NCBI RefSeq assembly: GCF_000328475.2
Contig: NC_026488.1
Coordinates: 124,001 to 188,000 of the forward strand
Length of the DNA stretch: 64,000 nucleotides
Source of the DNA: Mycosarcoma maydis
Lineage: Eukaryota > Basidiomycota > Ustilaginomycetes > Ustilaginales
Reading direction: 5' to 3'
The position numbers were made by a program, and so were the translations under genes. Below, piece by piece: positions 1 to 9,805 of this stretch. Every line of letters starts with the position of its first letter. Position 1 is the first letter of the stretch. The notes beneath the pieces are model-generated. The model was given only the letters and a program-made list of their open reading frames with translations, was not told where the DNA came from and made no database searches.

Positions 1-3000
1 GTCGGTGGCTGCAAGTTGGCTACCTCGCCTTCTTCTTTCTCCTTCTCTTTCTCCTTCTCTTTCTCCTTCTCTTTCTCCTTCTCCGATTCCGATTCAGCCG
101 CCTGCTTAAGCTCGGCGCCATATTGTGTCTTAACAGGCGACTGCGAAGCACGCGCATGACCGGGCGAAGCGTCGCTAGGCCAATCGAGCTCGCTCGGAGT
201 TGGGAAGATCTCTCTCATGCTAGATGTGCGTCCCCATCCATCCACCTCGATCGTGCTCGTTGAACTTTGTTCAGTGGGATGATCAAACAGTGGGCTGCTA
301 TGCGGCAGCTCGAGATGCGCAAGCTTGGCCGCGCCGTTGTTCAACCTAGACTGCGTACTGGCGCAGCTGAGGTTGCGTGCCAACTTGCGCGTCACACGAC
401 CCAGACTCGGCGACGCAGGACACGACGTCAAACCCGCCGATCCCTCGCGACTCTCGCTCCCTGATCCGCGGTAAGGTCCTTTGACAAATTGTGCCTCGGC
501 CTTGTCGTCTTTGTCGTCCGCATCCACTCCACGAGACGCACCGCGTCGAGCGCTCGCCTCCACTTGGCTCGGCTTGGTTGACACTTGCGACTTGCGCTTG
601 GTTGCGCCGCGCGCCGATTTGTTCGTGTTAACCTGTTCTGATGGTGAAGCAGGCGAAGCAGGCGAGCCCGCCGAAGCGAGCGGAGCGGGCGAGGTGAGGT
701 TGCTGCTCGACTTGCCGTTGCCATTCGAGCGCGCATCGCTCGAAGAGAAGAGCGCACGATGCAGCACACCTTGACCGGAGCGTGTGCGACTGCGCGTCAC
801 CGGACTGTCGTTGTATGATGACGACGCGCCGCCAAATCGTCCACCGGGCGAACCATTCGAGCCGACCATGCTCGGCCCAAACTCTCTTCCGAGCACTGGA
901 CTCGCCGCACGCTTTCTGCAAGGCGAAGCGTAAGGATTCGAGTCGGAGATGGTACCCTGCGGGTTCTTACGTGGACTTCTTCGTAGAGGAGTGTGCTGGC
1001 CGTTGCGGTTCAGATCACCAACCAAAGTGCCGGGCGTCTGCAGTGGTCCGAGCGGACCTAGCTCCTCAAAGTCAATGTCGGTCTCGCTCATGAGCGTGTC
1101 GAGCATGGTTCCTGGGCTCGAATTCATCAGGTAGCTCGGCACGCGGAATCGGACATCGCGTGAAGGGCTTGCAAGCATTCCGTCGCCCAAGTTGGGCTGT
1201 GGCAGCGTGTTGACGCCGTCGGGCTGCATCGAGCTAGCATTCATCGACGGACGCACCGGGCTCGACTGTGCAAAGTTGATCGGGCGCGAAGTAAACATCT
1301 GGCGGCCTTGCTGCGGCGGCATTGGTGCACGGAATTCGCTGCTCTGTAAAGAACGGCCGAAAGAGGCAGGCGATGCTTGTGCGGAGTCCTTTGGCTTGGA
1401 TGTGATGGCATTCGAGCTGGTGCTGGCCTGCGTGGAGCTGGTCGAGGTCGACGGTCTTCTCGATGATACCGTGTCGGACTTCTGGGCAGCAGTCGTCGAG
1501 ACGTCTTTGTCAGCCCTTTTCCCTGTCACCGGCGACGACTTGGACACCGGCCCTTCATTCTGTGGCGCCCTAAAAGAGCCTTTCGGGCGTCCAGGTCGCT
1601 TGCCCTGGGGATTATCGCGCATGCTCCTCTTGCTACGCCACTGGCCCGTGCTGGGGTCAAACATTTTCTCACGGCCGGCTGCCATCTTCTTGTTGAGCTT
1701 GGTCTTGCGTTTTCGCTCCGAATCGCGCTTTTCGGCGTCGCGATTGCACGCCTCGCTGAGGGTGCGTGGCAAGCTCGACTTGCGTCCCGCGCTGGACGCG
1801 GGCGTGGTGGCGTCAAAGTTGGACGACGTCATTGACTCGTCCCAGGGCGTCGAAACCGTGGAGGGCGAAGCCGTGTCAACGTCCGATTCATCCATCTTGG
1901 CACGTTTGCCGTTGCACGCTTCGACGGTGTCGCGTCGTCGCTTCGCAGCCGCAGCTGTAGCCTTGCGCTCTTGATACGCCTTGGTGGCTTGCTCTTTCCT
2001 CCAGACGTACTCTGGACGCGTGTGGTTCCACTTGAGGTAGTAGAGTCCGCACGAATTGCAGGAGGACCAATTTCTATTACCGTCGGTCTCGATAGGGCCG
2101 ACGATGCCTGCGTAACCTAGTTGCAAGCCAGGTTCGGTCGACTTGTGGGTGTTGACATCACCAGTGGAAATTTTCTCTGCAGCTGGGTTGTTGATGGTCG
2201 TGCCAGCAGGGAGCTTGAGAATGCGCCAAGTAGTAGGTCCATCGGTGCCGCAGTTGTAGCAGATGCGATTCGACGTATTTGATGCGTCCTTGCATTGGAG
2301 TGACGTGCTGGGCGAGTCTTGTGCATCAAACGAGGGAGAGACAGTCGATTGACGCCGCGAGCTAGCGTAGCCTGTTTGAGGAGAGTCGTTGGAGGCAGTT
2401 GCCGTGGCACTGTTCTCCTTGCCCGGGTGGGATGGTTCGTATGGCACAGGCGAGCAAAAGTTGGGCGCGGGGATGGTTTCCAAAGGACAGGCGGAGAGAG
2501 CAGGGGAGGTGGATGCACGGCCTGCTGCTGCTGCTGTTGTTGTTGTTGTTGTTGTTGCTGTTGCTGTTGCTGTTGTTGCTGTTGCTGTTGCTGTTGTTGC
2601 TGTTGTTGTTGCTGTTGTTGTTGTTGCTGCTGCTACTGGTGCTGCTGCTGGTGCTGCTGTCGGGGTAGGATCGGCAGCTGGTGAAGGAGCCGTAGAATTG
2701 GAAAAGACGTGCGCGACCTGCTGAAGGAGGCTTTCGAGCTGCGCTTGCTGGGCGGGTTCAGGAGCAGATTTGGACGACCTTTGTTGAAGGCTCTGCAAGA
2801 TGGTCAAGAGCTGCGCAGCGGACGGATTGGAGGGAGCTGAAGATAGGGCAGAGTTGAAAGATGCAGCCGACGCAGCTGGTGGTGATGCTGCAGCGGAAAA
2901 AGATGAGAGAGTAGGTAGGCTAGGCGAAGCAGCTCGAGGCTCAGGAGCGGTTTTTGGAGGAATGGCGCGATCGCGAGCCTTGTGGGCCTTGCGTCTGGAA

Positions 3001-4016
3001 CGAGGAAGCAAAGGTGCGGAAGGTCTGTGGATCTGAGGTTCAAGAGCGCCATGAGACGAGGTGGAAGAGGTTGGATAGTCCGGCTCGGAATGGAAGGCGA
3101 GCTGCGAGTCTGGTTCGACATGGCGAGAGGAACGTATGCGGCGTGTGGCTGGAACGGCTTGAGTTTGTAAAGACGCACTATGGGCGGATAGACTAGTGGA
3201 GGAAGAGGCAGAAGTGTTGCTGGGGCCAGCACTGAAGCTGGAAGCGGACGAAAAGCCGCGTACGAGGTCAAAGTAGGTATCCTTGCTTCTTGCCTGAGAC
3301 TCTTTGAGTTTGATGACGACCTCAAGGACTTCGATGTGATCCTCGTATTCGCGGCCATTGTCGTAGCGCAAGCGTCTGCCGTCCGAGCGGATGCGGCCAG
3401 TAACGGTAGTTTGGCCGTCGCCGTCCTCGTGCAAGGCCCAGTTGAAGAAGCCCTTACCGACGAGGATCGAAGTGGGAGCGTCTTTTGGACGGAGTGGACT
3501 GGAGCTGAGCTTGGCAGCGCTGGTGTCGTTGTGTTCACGTGACGAGCTGGAGGAAGAGCGAGTGGGCGTGGTGTGTCGACGAGAGGAAGGAGAGCTGAGC
3601 TGCTGTGCGCGCATGGTTTCCTCGGGGTCGACGGCATAGATGATGTAATCCCTCTTACCGTCGGGCAGAAGTTCGGGACTAGCCATGCAGACGGCGCCAA
3701 GGCAAGATTTGAGGGAGACACGACCTAATCTTAGCTGACGCAGCGGGGGCGAGTGGTGGTAGTTGCTGCTCGAAGACTCAATAGGCGATGGTGGGGTCAT
3801 GTTGGGGATGACGATATCGACGGGAATCGGACGGCCGAGTCGTGCTACCATGGTGTGACTGGGACTCGAGTCCAAGGTGTATAGGACCTTGACTGAAAGA
3901 TAGGGAGGAAATGGAGGAGATGGCGATGGTGAGCATTAGTTCGGATGCAGTCAAAGCACCATTGTGAAATACTTACTGTCCATGCTTGCATCCATGCTTG
4001 AAGCGTGACTGGACAT
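1..4016 (-). CDS. GATA-like zinc finger regulator of the Ams2/SPT21 type, 3' end outside the window
   Basis: Probable nuclear transcription regulator. Exon 1 is 3977-4016 (40 nt); an 84-nt intron (donor GTAAGT, acceptor TTTCAG) lies at 3893-3976; exon 2 runs from 3892 off the left edge with no stop, giving about 1310 residues. The splice is supported because it places IKVLYTLD in front of the conserved part. Residues 14-190 (KVLYTLD, SLKSCLGAVCMASPELL, VGKGFFNWAL, TVTGRI, LEVVIKLKES) resemble, from memory, the N-terminal domain shared by fission-yeast Ams2 and budding-yeast Spt21, both regulators of histone genes. A finger follows at about 558-628: CYNC, then TTWR, a 63-residue loop, then CNSCGLYYLKW and a basic RPEYVWRK tail. 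The rest is low-complexity, with an Ala/Thr tract near 428-472 and a Lys/Glu tract near the window edge. The family call is firm; the histone-gene role is inference. Confidence 0.82.
30..92. repeat. Hexamer-based purine/pyrimidine microsatellite inside the GATA-like gene
   Basis: A roughly 12-bp unit built from TTTCTC and CTTCTC is repeated in tandem. On the minus strand it encodes an alternating Lys/Glu run near the C-terminal part of the partial GATA-like protein. Confidence 0.8.
2522..2656. repeat. Long GTT/GCT trinucleotide repeat encoding an Ala/Thr tract
   Basis: About 45 nearly uninterrupted GTT/GCT-type triplets. In the gene's own minus-strand frame they read GCA/ACA, i.e. alanine and threonine. 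The polyglutamine and polycysteine versions are readings in other frames. The tract lies between the N-terminal domain and the zinc finger. Confidence 0.9.
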
Positions 4017-4740
4017 GGCGCCGACCCGAGCAGGATGGCTGTCGATCGAGTCTGCGCTAAGTATAGGGGATGTCGATGAGGTCGTTGGTGTGACAGAGCA
4101 GGATCAGGGCTGAGAGTGTATAGAGACTGGTAGCATTGGCGAACAGTGGCGAGCAATGGCAAGGTTGCGATCGACAAAGATGCGGTGAGCGATCGTGAAA
4201 AGCAGCTGCCGACACGGTGTCGAAGTTGAATGCGACAAGACGACGCGTGGTATGCGGCCAATGAGCGATGGCAATACGAGAGGTGAGCTTGCAAAGTAGG
4301 ATGAGTCGAACAGCGGCTGACGGGTTAGAAGGGGTACGGTAATGCAGTGCGTGCGTGGTAAGGAACAGACTTGACGAAGAGAGATAATGGTGGTGAGAAA
4401 AGAGACAGCAGAGGCACGCACGCGTGTGATGTCGCGAGGAAGATGGTGATGGGAATGACGGGACGAGTATGAAGGTTGTCAAAGCGCTGAAACGTGAATC
4501 GAGGATCGTTGGAATGTCCAACTGAGTAAGCACAGCGAGCACACGACGTGATTCACGATTTGAACAAAAACAATCACGAATCGTGAATCGTGAATATCCG
4601 CCGCTGTTTCGTGCTACGTTCAAGGTGATTCCAAGTTTTGACACGCCGCCGTTGGTTTGCGTTGCGATTCGCGCCTCACTCACACACGTTCGAGCGCGTA
4701 AAGAAGCGTGGTTCGCGTCGAGCCTCGTTTGCTCCACATG

Positions 4741-4768
4741 TTTCGTGATTCGTGATTCGTGATTCACG
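4741..4768. repeat. Heptamer array, A-N-TCGTG family
   Basis: Four units in exact 7-bp register: TTTCGTG, two ATTCGTG, then ATTCACG, which starts an inverted copy. Confidence 0.85.
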
Positions 4769-5344
4769 ATTCTCTCGGCCATACGTGCGACGTTTGCTAC
4801 ACGAGAAACACGAGGCGTGAAAAATGTGAATCATGTCGTCTTCCACGGCCTAACATTTGTATTGTTCATGGTCCGTGGTCCGTGGTCCGTAGTCTTTGGC
4901 CCAGCCCACGTCCCTCGATGATCACAGAAAAAGAGTCAGAGTCACGACGAGTGGAAAGAGAGAAAGAGACACGAGAGCAAAGGAGGCGCTCGCCTATTCG
5001 CGCATTCGTGAAGCGCGGGCTAGCTTCACACGCTCCTGATCTAGTCGGTTGGATCGGTCCAAGCTAGCAGCGCGGCGTGTGTGTGTGTCAAGCAGGCGTG
5101 CTGCGGCAGGAACAAGGGTATGCAAGCTTCACGCCGCTGAACCTTGTCGTTTAGCACCAACAGCAGCGGCGATCCCATCGTCAATCACGAATGAAGCGGC
5201 TCGTGTGTCATTCATGATGTGTGCTGGCTCGTCGCCGTCGCCCAAGTTACGAGTTGGGTGGCTCAACATGACGCCCGCCTAAACACGAAACCACCAAGTC
5301 GTGACTGTCGAGTACGAAACGTCAATCGTTAACCGTGGATCCCG

Positions 5345-5400
5345 AATCGCGAATCGTGAATCGTGAATCGTGAATCGTGAATCGTGAATCGTGAATCGTG
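5345..5400. repeat. Tandem heptamer array: AATCGCG followed by seven AATCGTG
   Basis: Eight consecutive 7-bp units in register with one mismatch. This is the longest pure array of the dispersed motif in the window, lying about 630 bp upstream of the transporter start codon. Confidence 0.95.
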
Positions 5401-6031
5401 AATATTTGTCAGTCCATTCCATCGTGAATCACGAATATTCGTCATTCACGATTGACTCGCGACTTGGGACGATGGAGCAGCTGGCGCGCACGCTGCAAGT
5501 CACGCTTTTTGGAGCTGCACAACCCTTACTCGTGACTCACGACTGGCACATTCGTAATTCACAATCACGTATCACAAATTGCTCACAACTCGGCGTGCCG
5601 ATTCACGATTAACTCACGACTATAAACCGTTCCAGTACGTGGTACAGTACAGTCGCGAGTAGCGTATTCGTGATTGTAAGAGTAAGTTAGATAGAAGACT
5701 AGTCGCTGCGGCACGCACAGCACGCTTCTTATCCGAGCTCGTCTGAACCCTGTTTGTCTCGCACACCAAAACAAAACGCAATTGTGATTCTCATCTCTCG
5801 TCTCTCGGTCCCCAACCAACGCCGCCGTTGACATCCTGTGCCACGGTAAACGCCGTGCATCTTGGTCGCAGCCAGCCCACTGTGGCGCATCGTGCTAGCC
5901 AACCTGATCGTGGATTGTTCATCTTGCATATCTGTGGGTGCAGGGTTATCCGCCTGCTTCGTCTCGGCGCATCATCAAGCTTGGGTCGCTTGTCGACCAC
6001 ATTCGCGGCCACCTTGGCCAGGGCGGCAATC

Positions 6032-9000
6032 ATGACCGACAAAGACCCCTTGCGTTCTCCGCTCCCACCATCCGACCCACCGCTCAGCCCGAGAGCGATC
6101 CAGTTTGCAGATCAACTCGATCCTTCTCCGCGCCCATCTCGCGACGTTTCACCTATCAAACTTGGCACACACCACCACCCCGCAACTGCCTCTTCCACTG
6201 TCGATAGGCAGCTCTCTCCCGATCCACTGCGACGCCCCGTGTCGCCAGCAGCCATGTCAAAGGATTACGGCTCCTTTCAACCCGATTCTTCTTCCCACCG
6301 CCCGACGGATTCGCCCAATGCAACATCAACAGGCTACCGTGCTTCTGGCCCGGGAAGGATCAACTTACCGCCTTCGCCCTATCTGGGCTCTGGTGCTGAC
6401 CTGCTCACCCCAAACCAAGACGACGCATCTGGTCCATCTGCCACTGCTCGTGCAAGAGCACCTAGCATGAGTCCTAGCATCGCCACCTCGGGCCAGCGCC
6501 GCAGAATGTCGTTCAAGAGACGAGCGCCCAGCGTGCAACAACGACAAGGCTTCCTTCAGCGCGCTTCAATGGGTGTCTTTCCCGGTNNNNNNNNNNNNNN
6601 NNNNNNNNNNNNNNNNNNNNNNNNNNNNNNNNNNNNNNNNNNNNNNNNNNNNNNNNNNNNNNNNNNNNNNNNNNNNNNNNNNNNNNTTCATGGGTGTCTT
6701 TCCCGGTCGAAAGCCGTCCGTTGCTGGAACTATGCTGGCGCCAACGCCAAGGCGCTCCGTCGAGTCCACACTACCGGTGATCCTAACATCGTCGGCGCCG
6801 ACGACGACGACGACAACGCCACTATCGACCTCGACGCACTCATTGCCTCTGCTGAAGCACCCTCCATCCCACGCATGCTACCCACAGGCAAGACCGACCC
6901 CTACTCAACGCCTATCCCTGCATTACCCTTCCTGGTGCTCTGCCTCGTTTGCTTTGGCGAGTTCAGCTCGGCCGGTGTCGCCGGTCCCTTCCTGTTCTTC
7001 ATGATCGAAGACTTTGGCGTCGGCGGAGAGAGCGATGTCGGTTTCTGGGCTGGTATTGTCTCGGCCAGCTTCTTCTTTGCCCAATTCCTCACTTCGCTCA
7101 TGTGGGCTTCTGTCGCCGATAAGCGTGGTCGTCGCTTTGTGCTCGCCATCTCGCTCCTTGGCAATGCTGTCACCATGATGCTCTTTGGTACATCGCAGAA
7201 TTTGGGCACCGCCATCTTCATCCGTCTAGCTCAAGGCTTCTTCAACGGCGCTGTTGGGGTGGCCAAGGGTGCGATCCGAGATATCACTGACGAGACCAAC
7301 GAGGGCCGTGCTTACGCTCAGATGGGCTTCTGTTGGGGGATGGGCGGTATCATCGGTCCTATCTTGGGAGGTTTGCTTGAGCATCCTGCCCAGAAGCTGC
7401 CAGGCCTGTTCGGTTCAAGTGAGCTGTTGACAGATTATCCCTACTTGCTGCCTTGTCTGGTCGCTGCCGCCTTTACTGCCCTGGGTTCTTTCCTGACCCT
7501 CTTTATCGGCTACGATGGAGGTCCAAGGACTGGCGCTATCCAGTTGCCCGAAAAGGTCGATATCGAGAGAGCCGCCACCCAAGTCGGCAGCTTCGGAAGG
7601 TCTGCAGGTCAACGCATCAGCGGCTACTTTCATGGTGCTCGCAGCCCGTTCGAGTCCGACCTCAGCCTCTCGCGCAACTTTGGCAATGCAGACCAGAGCC
7701 ACAGCAGGAGCGGTCACTCGACCCCGGACGTCTCGGCACACGCAGTTAGTGGACCGAGCAAGCTCACGCGCACTTTCACCCAGCAGGTCGACTACGAGAC
7801 CGGTGGCCCGCCATCTCCGGTCCCAACCGAGGGTACCATCATCACGCACAACAACACCGCCGCCAACGACTCGGCCTTCTCGCGTGCTGACGCAGTGGCT
7901 GGTCGACAAAGGCTTTTTTCGCGCACCGAGGAGCGACAGCGTGCGATCCTCGGATCGGCTTACGGTTACGATAGGCGTGTGTCGAGGTCTTCCGCTGCAC
8001 GCGTCGGTGCGGCTAGCGAGAGAGAGCGATCTAGTGGCGCGATGCGGGCCGATTCGTTTGCGCACAGCAGGACGGCGGGACGCACCTCGTTCTCTTCGAC
8101 CAACCAGTACGCGCCCGATTTCGAAGAAATCGGCCAGAGACCCGGCTTGAGCTTTGCACAGCGGTTTTTGCTGGCGCAGGACGACTCGGTGTTTTCGATC
8201 TCGGATCTTTGGGTCGCGGCAGCCATCAACGGCGACGATGCGTACGAGGATGTGTTTGAAGACGACGACGAGGATATGGAGAGTCAGTCGTACGACGATG
8301 CCAGCGTCAACGACGACTCGATTGCCGAAGAGTCGATCGACGAGGAGGACGACGAGCCGAACGAAGGCTCGGCGTTGTTGGCGCCGACGCATTTGGCGCC
8401 GAGAAACTTTGCGCAGAGGAAGATGTCGAGGGCGGGCTTGAGCGATGCGGGTAGATCGCATGCTAGTTCGGCGAGGCCGAGGTCGATGAGGCGGTCGAGT
8501 GCGAGGGTGCCGAGTGTGTATGCGAATACGGGCGTGGAGGGTGGACTGCTGTCGCCGGCGTATGCGGTGTCATCGCCGTCGGTCGAGGTGATGGCTGCGT
8601 CGTTGGGACCACAGGCGGGACGATCCGATAGTGCGTGGGATCCGACGCTGGCAGGTATCCCCGAATCGCACTCGAATCGCAATAGTCTCCGTGTACCTCA
8701 CCGCGATGCAGCAGGAGGATCTCCAGCGTCGCAGCGTGGGTCCACTGCGTTTTCCAACGCTAACGCTACGTCTGCTGCGCATGTTGTGCCTGCTCCGCCA
8801 GTATCGCTGTTCACGCTGCTTCCGGCGACGATTATTGCGCACTACGGCTTGATGGCCTTCCACTCGTCCACATTCGACCAGGTGTTTATGGCGTTTCTCG
8901 TGACACCTGAGCGGTCCGGCGGATTGGGTCTCACCGCTTCGCACTATGCACAGCTCATCTCAGCTATGGCGTTTTGTCAGTTGATCTTCCAGTTCGTGTT

Positions 9001-9442
9001 TTATCCACGTGTCGGACCTCCACAGGGTAAGCTTTCGCATCTCGCCATGTTGCGCTTGGGTACGGCCATCTACCTGCCGTGCTATACGCTCTTCCCTCTA
9101 CTCAGAGGCATGCTGCATCCAGACACAGACGGTTTCGTTATGGCAGGCATGATCTTGTTCGCCAGTCTCAGATGGCTCGCCAACGTATGCGCCTTCACAG
9201 CAGTCAGCGTCCTCATCAACGCAATCACCCCTCCCCACCTTACTCCCCTCGCTAACGGCCTCGCACAAACTACCTCGAGCGCCGCCAGATTCATTGGCCC
9301 AATCATAGGCGGCCTCGTTTGGGCAAAGGGCATCGACGGTGGCCCTGACAATCACAACTGGCCCTTCAACTACCACCTCGGCTTCTGGTTCGTTGGCATC
9401 GCCGCTTTCTTAGGCTTCTTGTTCACTTGGAGAATCAAGTGA
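6032..9442 (+). CDS. MFS transporter of the ZIF1/tetracycline-resistance-like family, interrupted by an assembly gap
   Basis: Twelve-helix MFS transporter. The N-half starts at ALPFLVLCLVCFGEFSSAG (about 6922) and carries the loop 2-3 motif ADKRGRRF; the C-half starts near 8800 and ends FLGFLFTWRIK. It resembles yeast YCR023C and plant ZIF1-like proteins; the substrate cannot be read from sequence. The two halves are joined by an unusually long hydrophilic loop of over 400 residues (about 7520-8790) with an acidic stretch. The ATG at 6032 begins MTDKDPLRS; the frame is open further upstream but has no ATG. The nominal ORF is about 1136 codons including the 100-N gap at 6587-6686. The gap is flanked by an 18-bp duplication, and the frame before it does not continue naturally after it, so the residues around 185-250 are unreliable. 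Convergent with the DHA1 transporter. Confidence 0.88.
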   Translation: MTDKDPLRSPLPPSDPPLSPRAIQFADQLDPSPRPSRDVSPIKLGTHHHPATASSTVDRQLSPDPLRRPVSPAAMSKDYGSFQPDSSSHRPTDSPNATSTGYRASGPGRINLPPSPYLGSGADLLTPNQDDASGPSATARARAPSMSPSIATSGQRRRMSFKRRAPSVQQRQGFLQRASMGVFPGXXXXXXXXXXXXXXXXXXXXXXXXXXXXXXXXXXHGCLSRSKAVRCWNYAGANAKALRRVHTTGDPNIVGADDDDDNATIDLDALIASAEAPSIPRMLPTGKTDPYSTPIPALPFLVLCLVCFGEFSSAGVAGPFLFFMIEDFGVGGESDVGFWAGIVSASFFFAQFLTSLMWASVADKRGRRFVLAISLLGNAVTMMLFGTSQNLGTAIFIRLAQGFFNGAVGVAKGAIRDITDETNEGRAYAQMGFCWGMGGIIGPILGGLLEHPAQKLPGLFGSSELLTDYPYLLPCLVAAAFTALGSFLTLFIGYDGGPRTGAIQLPEKVDIERAATQVGSFGRSAGQRISGYFHGARSPFESDLSLSRNFGNADQSHSRSGHSTPDVSAHAVSGPSKLTRTFTQQVDYETGGPPSPVPTEGTIITHNNTAANDSAFSRADAVAGRQRLFSRTEERQRAILGSAYGYDRRVSRSSAARVGAASERERSSGAMRADSFAHSRTAGRTSFSSTNQYAPDFEEIGQRPGLSFAQRFLLAQDDSVFSISDLWVAAAINGDDAYEDVFEDDDEDMESQSYDDASVNDDSIAEESIDEEDDEPNEGSALLAPTHLAPRNFAQRKMSRAGLSDAGRSHASSARPRSMRRSSARVPSVYANTGVEGGLLSPAYAVSSPSVEVMAASLGPQAGRSDSAWDPTLAGIPESHSNRNSLRVPHRDAAGGSPASQRGSTAFSNANATSAAHVVPAPPVSLFTLLPATIIAHYGLMAFHSSTFDQVFMAFLVTPERSGGLGLTASHYAQLISAMAFCQLIFQFVFYPRVGPPQGKLSHLAMLRLGTAIYLPCYTLFPLLRGMLHPDTDGFVMAGMILFASLRWLANVCAFTAVSVLINAITPPHLTPLANGLAQTTSSAARFIGPIIGGLVWAKGIDGGPDNHNWPFNYHLGFWFVGIAAFLGFLFTWRIK
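6587..6686. other. Assembly gap of 100 N
   Basis: Exactly 100 N, so the true size is unknown. The 18 bases at 6569-6586 recur at 6690-6707 on the other side, suggesting that two overlapping contig ends were not merged. Confidence 0.97.
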
Positions 9443-9805
9443 TCTCCTATCTCGCCATTTACTGTCTCGTTCAGCTCGGTCACCGCCCACTAGCTTCCTG
9501 TTTGCAACTCTTTCCATTCGAATCACATTTCATCACATCACTCTTTTTCTTCAGTCTGCCACACGCGTGTTTCTTTCGAGCGTAACAGCATCTGCATTCA
9601 GGATGCATCTTATAGTACACAACTAGCCACGTAGTGGCCTCAATAGAGGCTCAACGGCAACAGGTTGACGAGAGTGGTTTCAGAGGTGAGAGCATTATTG
9701 AGGGGCAGCAGCGTCGATAGCTGCGCCAGGTATCATGTTGATCGACAAGCATAAATCACGAATGCACAGCAGCAAGACAAGATTCGAAAAAAGGGGACTT
9801 GGCGC
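9443..9805. other. Convergent 3' spacer between the two MFS transporters
   Basis: This 363-bp spacer holds the two 3' UTRs. Apart from a single isolated heptamer-like site near 9754, I see nothing in it. Confidence 0.7.

Larger units (their letters stand above)
4017..6031. other. Divergent 5' spacer between the GATA-like gene and the ZIF1-like transporter
   Basis: Two kilobases with no convincing gene. It holds several heptamer clusters (4541-4595, 4741-4768, 5345-5400, 5425-5453). A possible 5'-UTR intron of the downstream transporter lies at about 5846-5943 (donor GTAAAC, acceptor GTGCAG); this is only a splice-signal reading. Confidence 0.6.

Noticed and set aside
1192..1974. 260-codon plus-strand ORF opposite the GATA-like gene
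   Set aside because: It is the mirror of the GATA-like coding strand, with no family similarity; the minus-strand frame carries the zinc finger and remains open throughout.
2319..2684. Apparent polycysteine or polyleucine proteins on the plus strand
   Set aside because: Artefacts of translating the trinucleotide repeat on the wrong strand or frame.
2804..3721. 305-codon minus-strand ORF overlapping the GATA-like gene
   Set aside because: Out of frame with the ORF that encodes the Ams2/SPT21-like domain; Pro/Leu/Ser-rich shadow translation.
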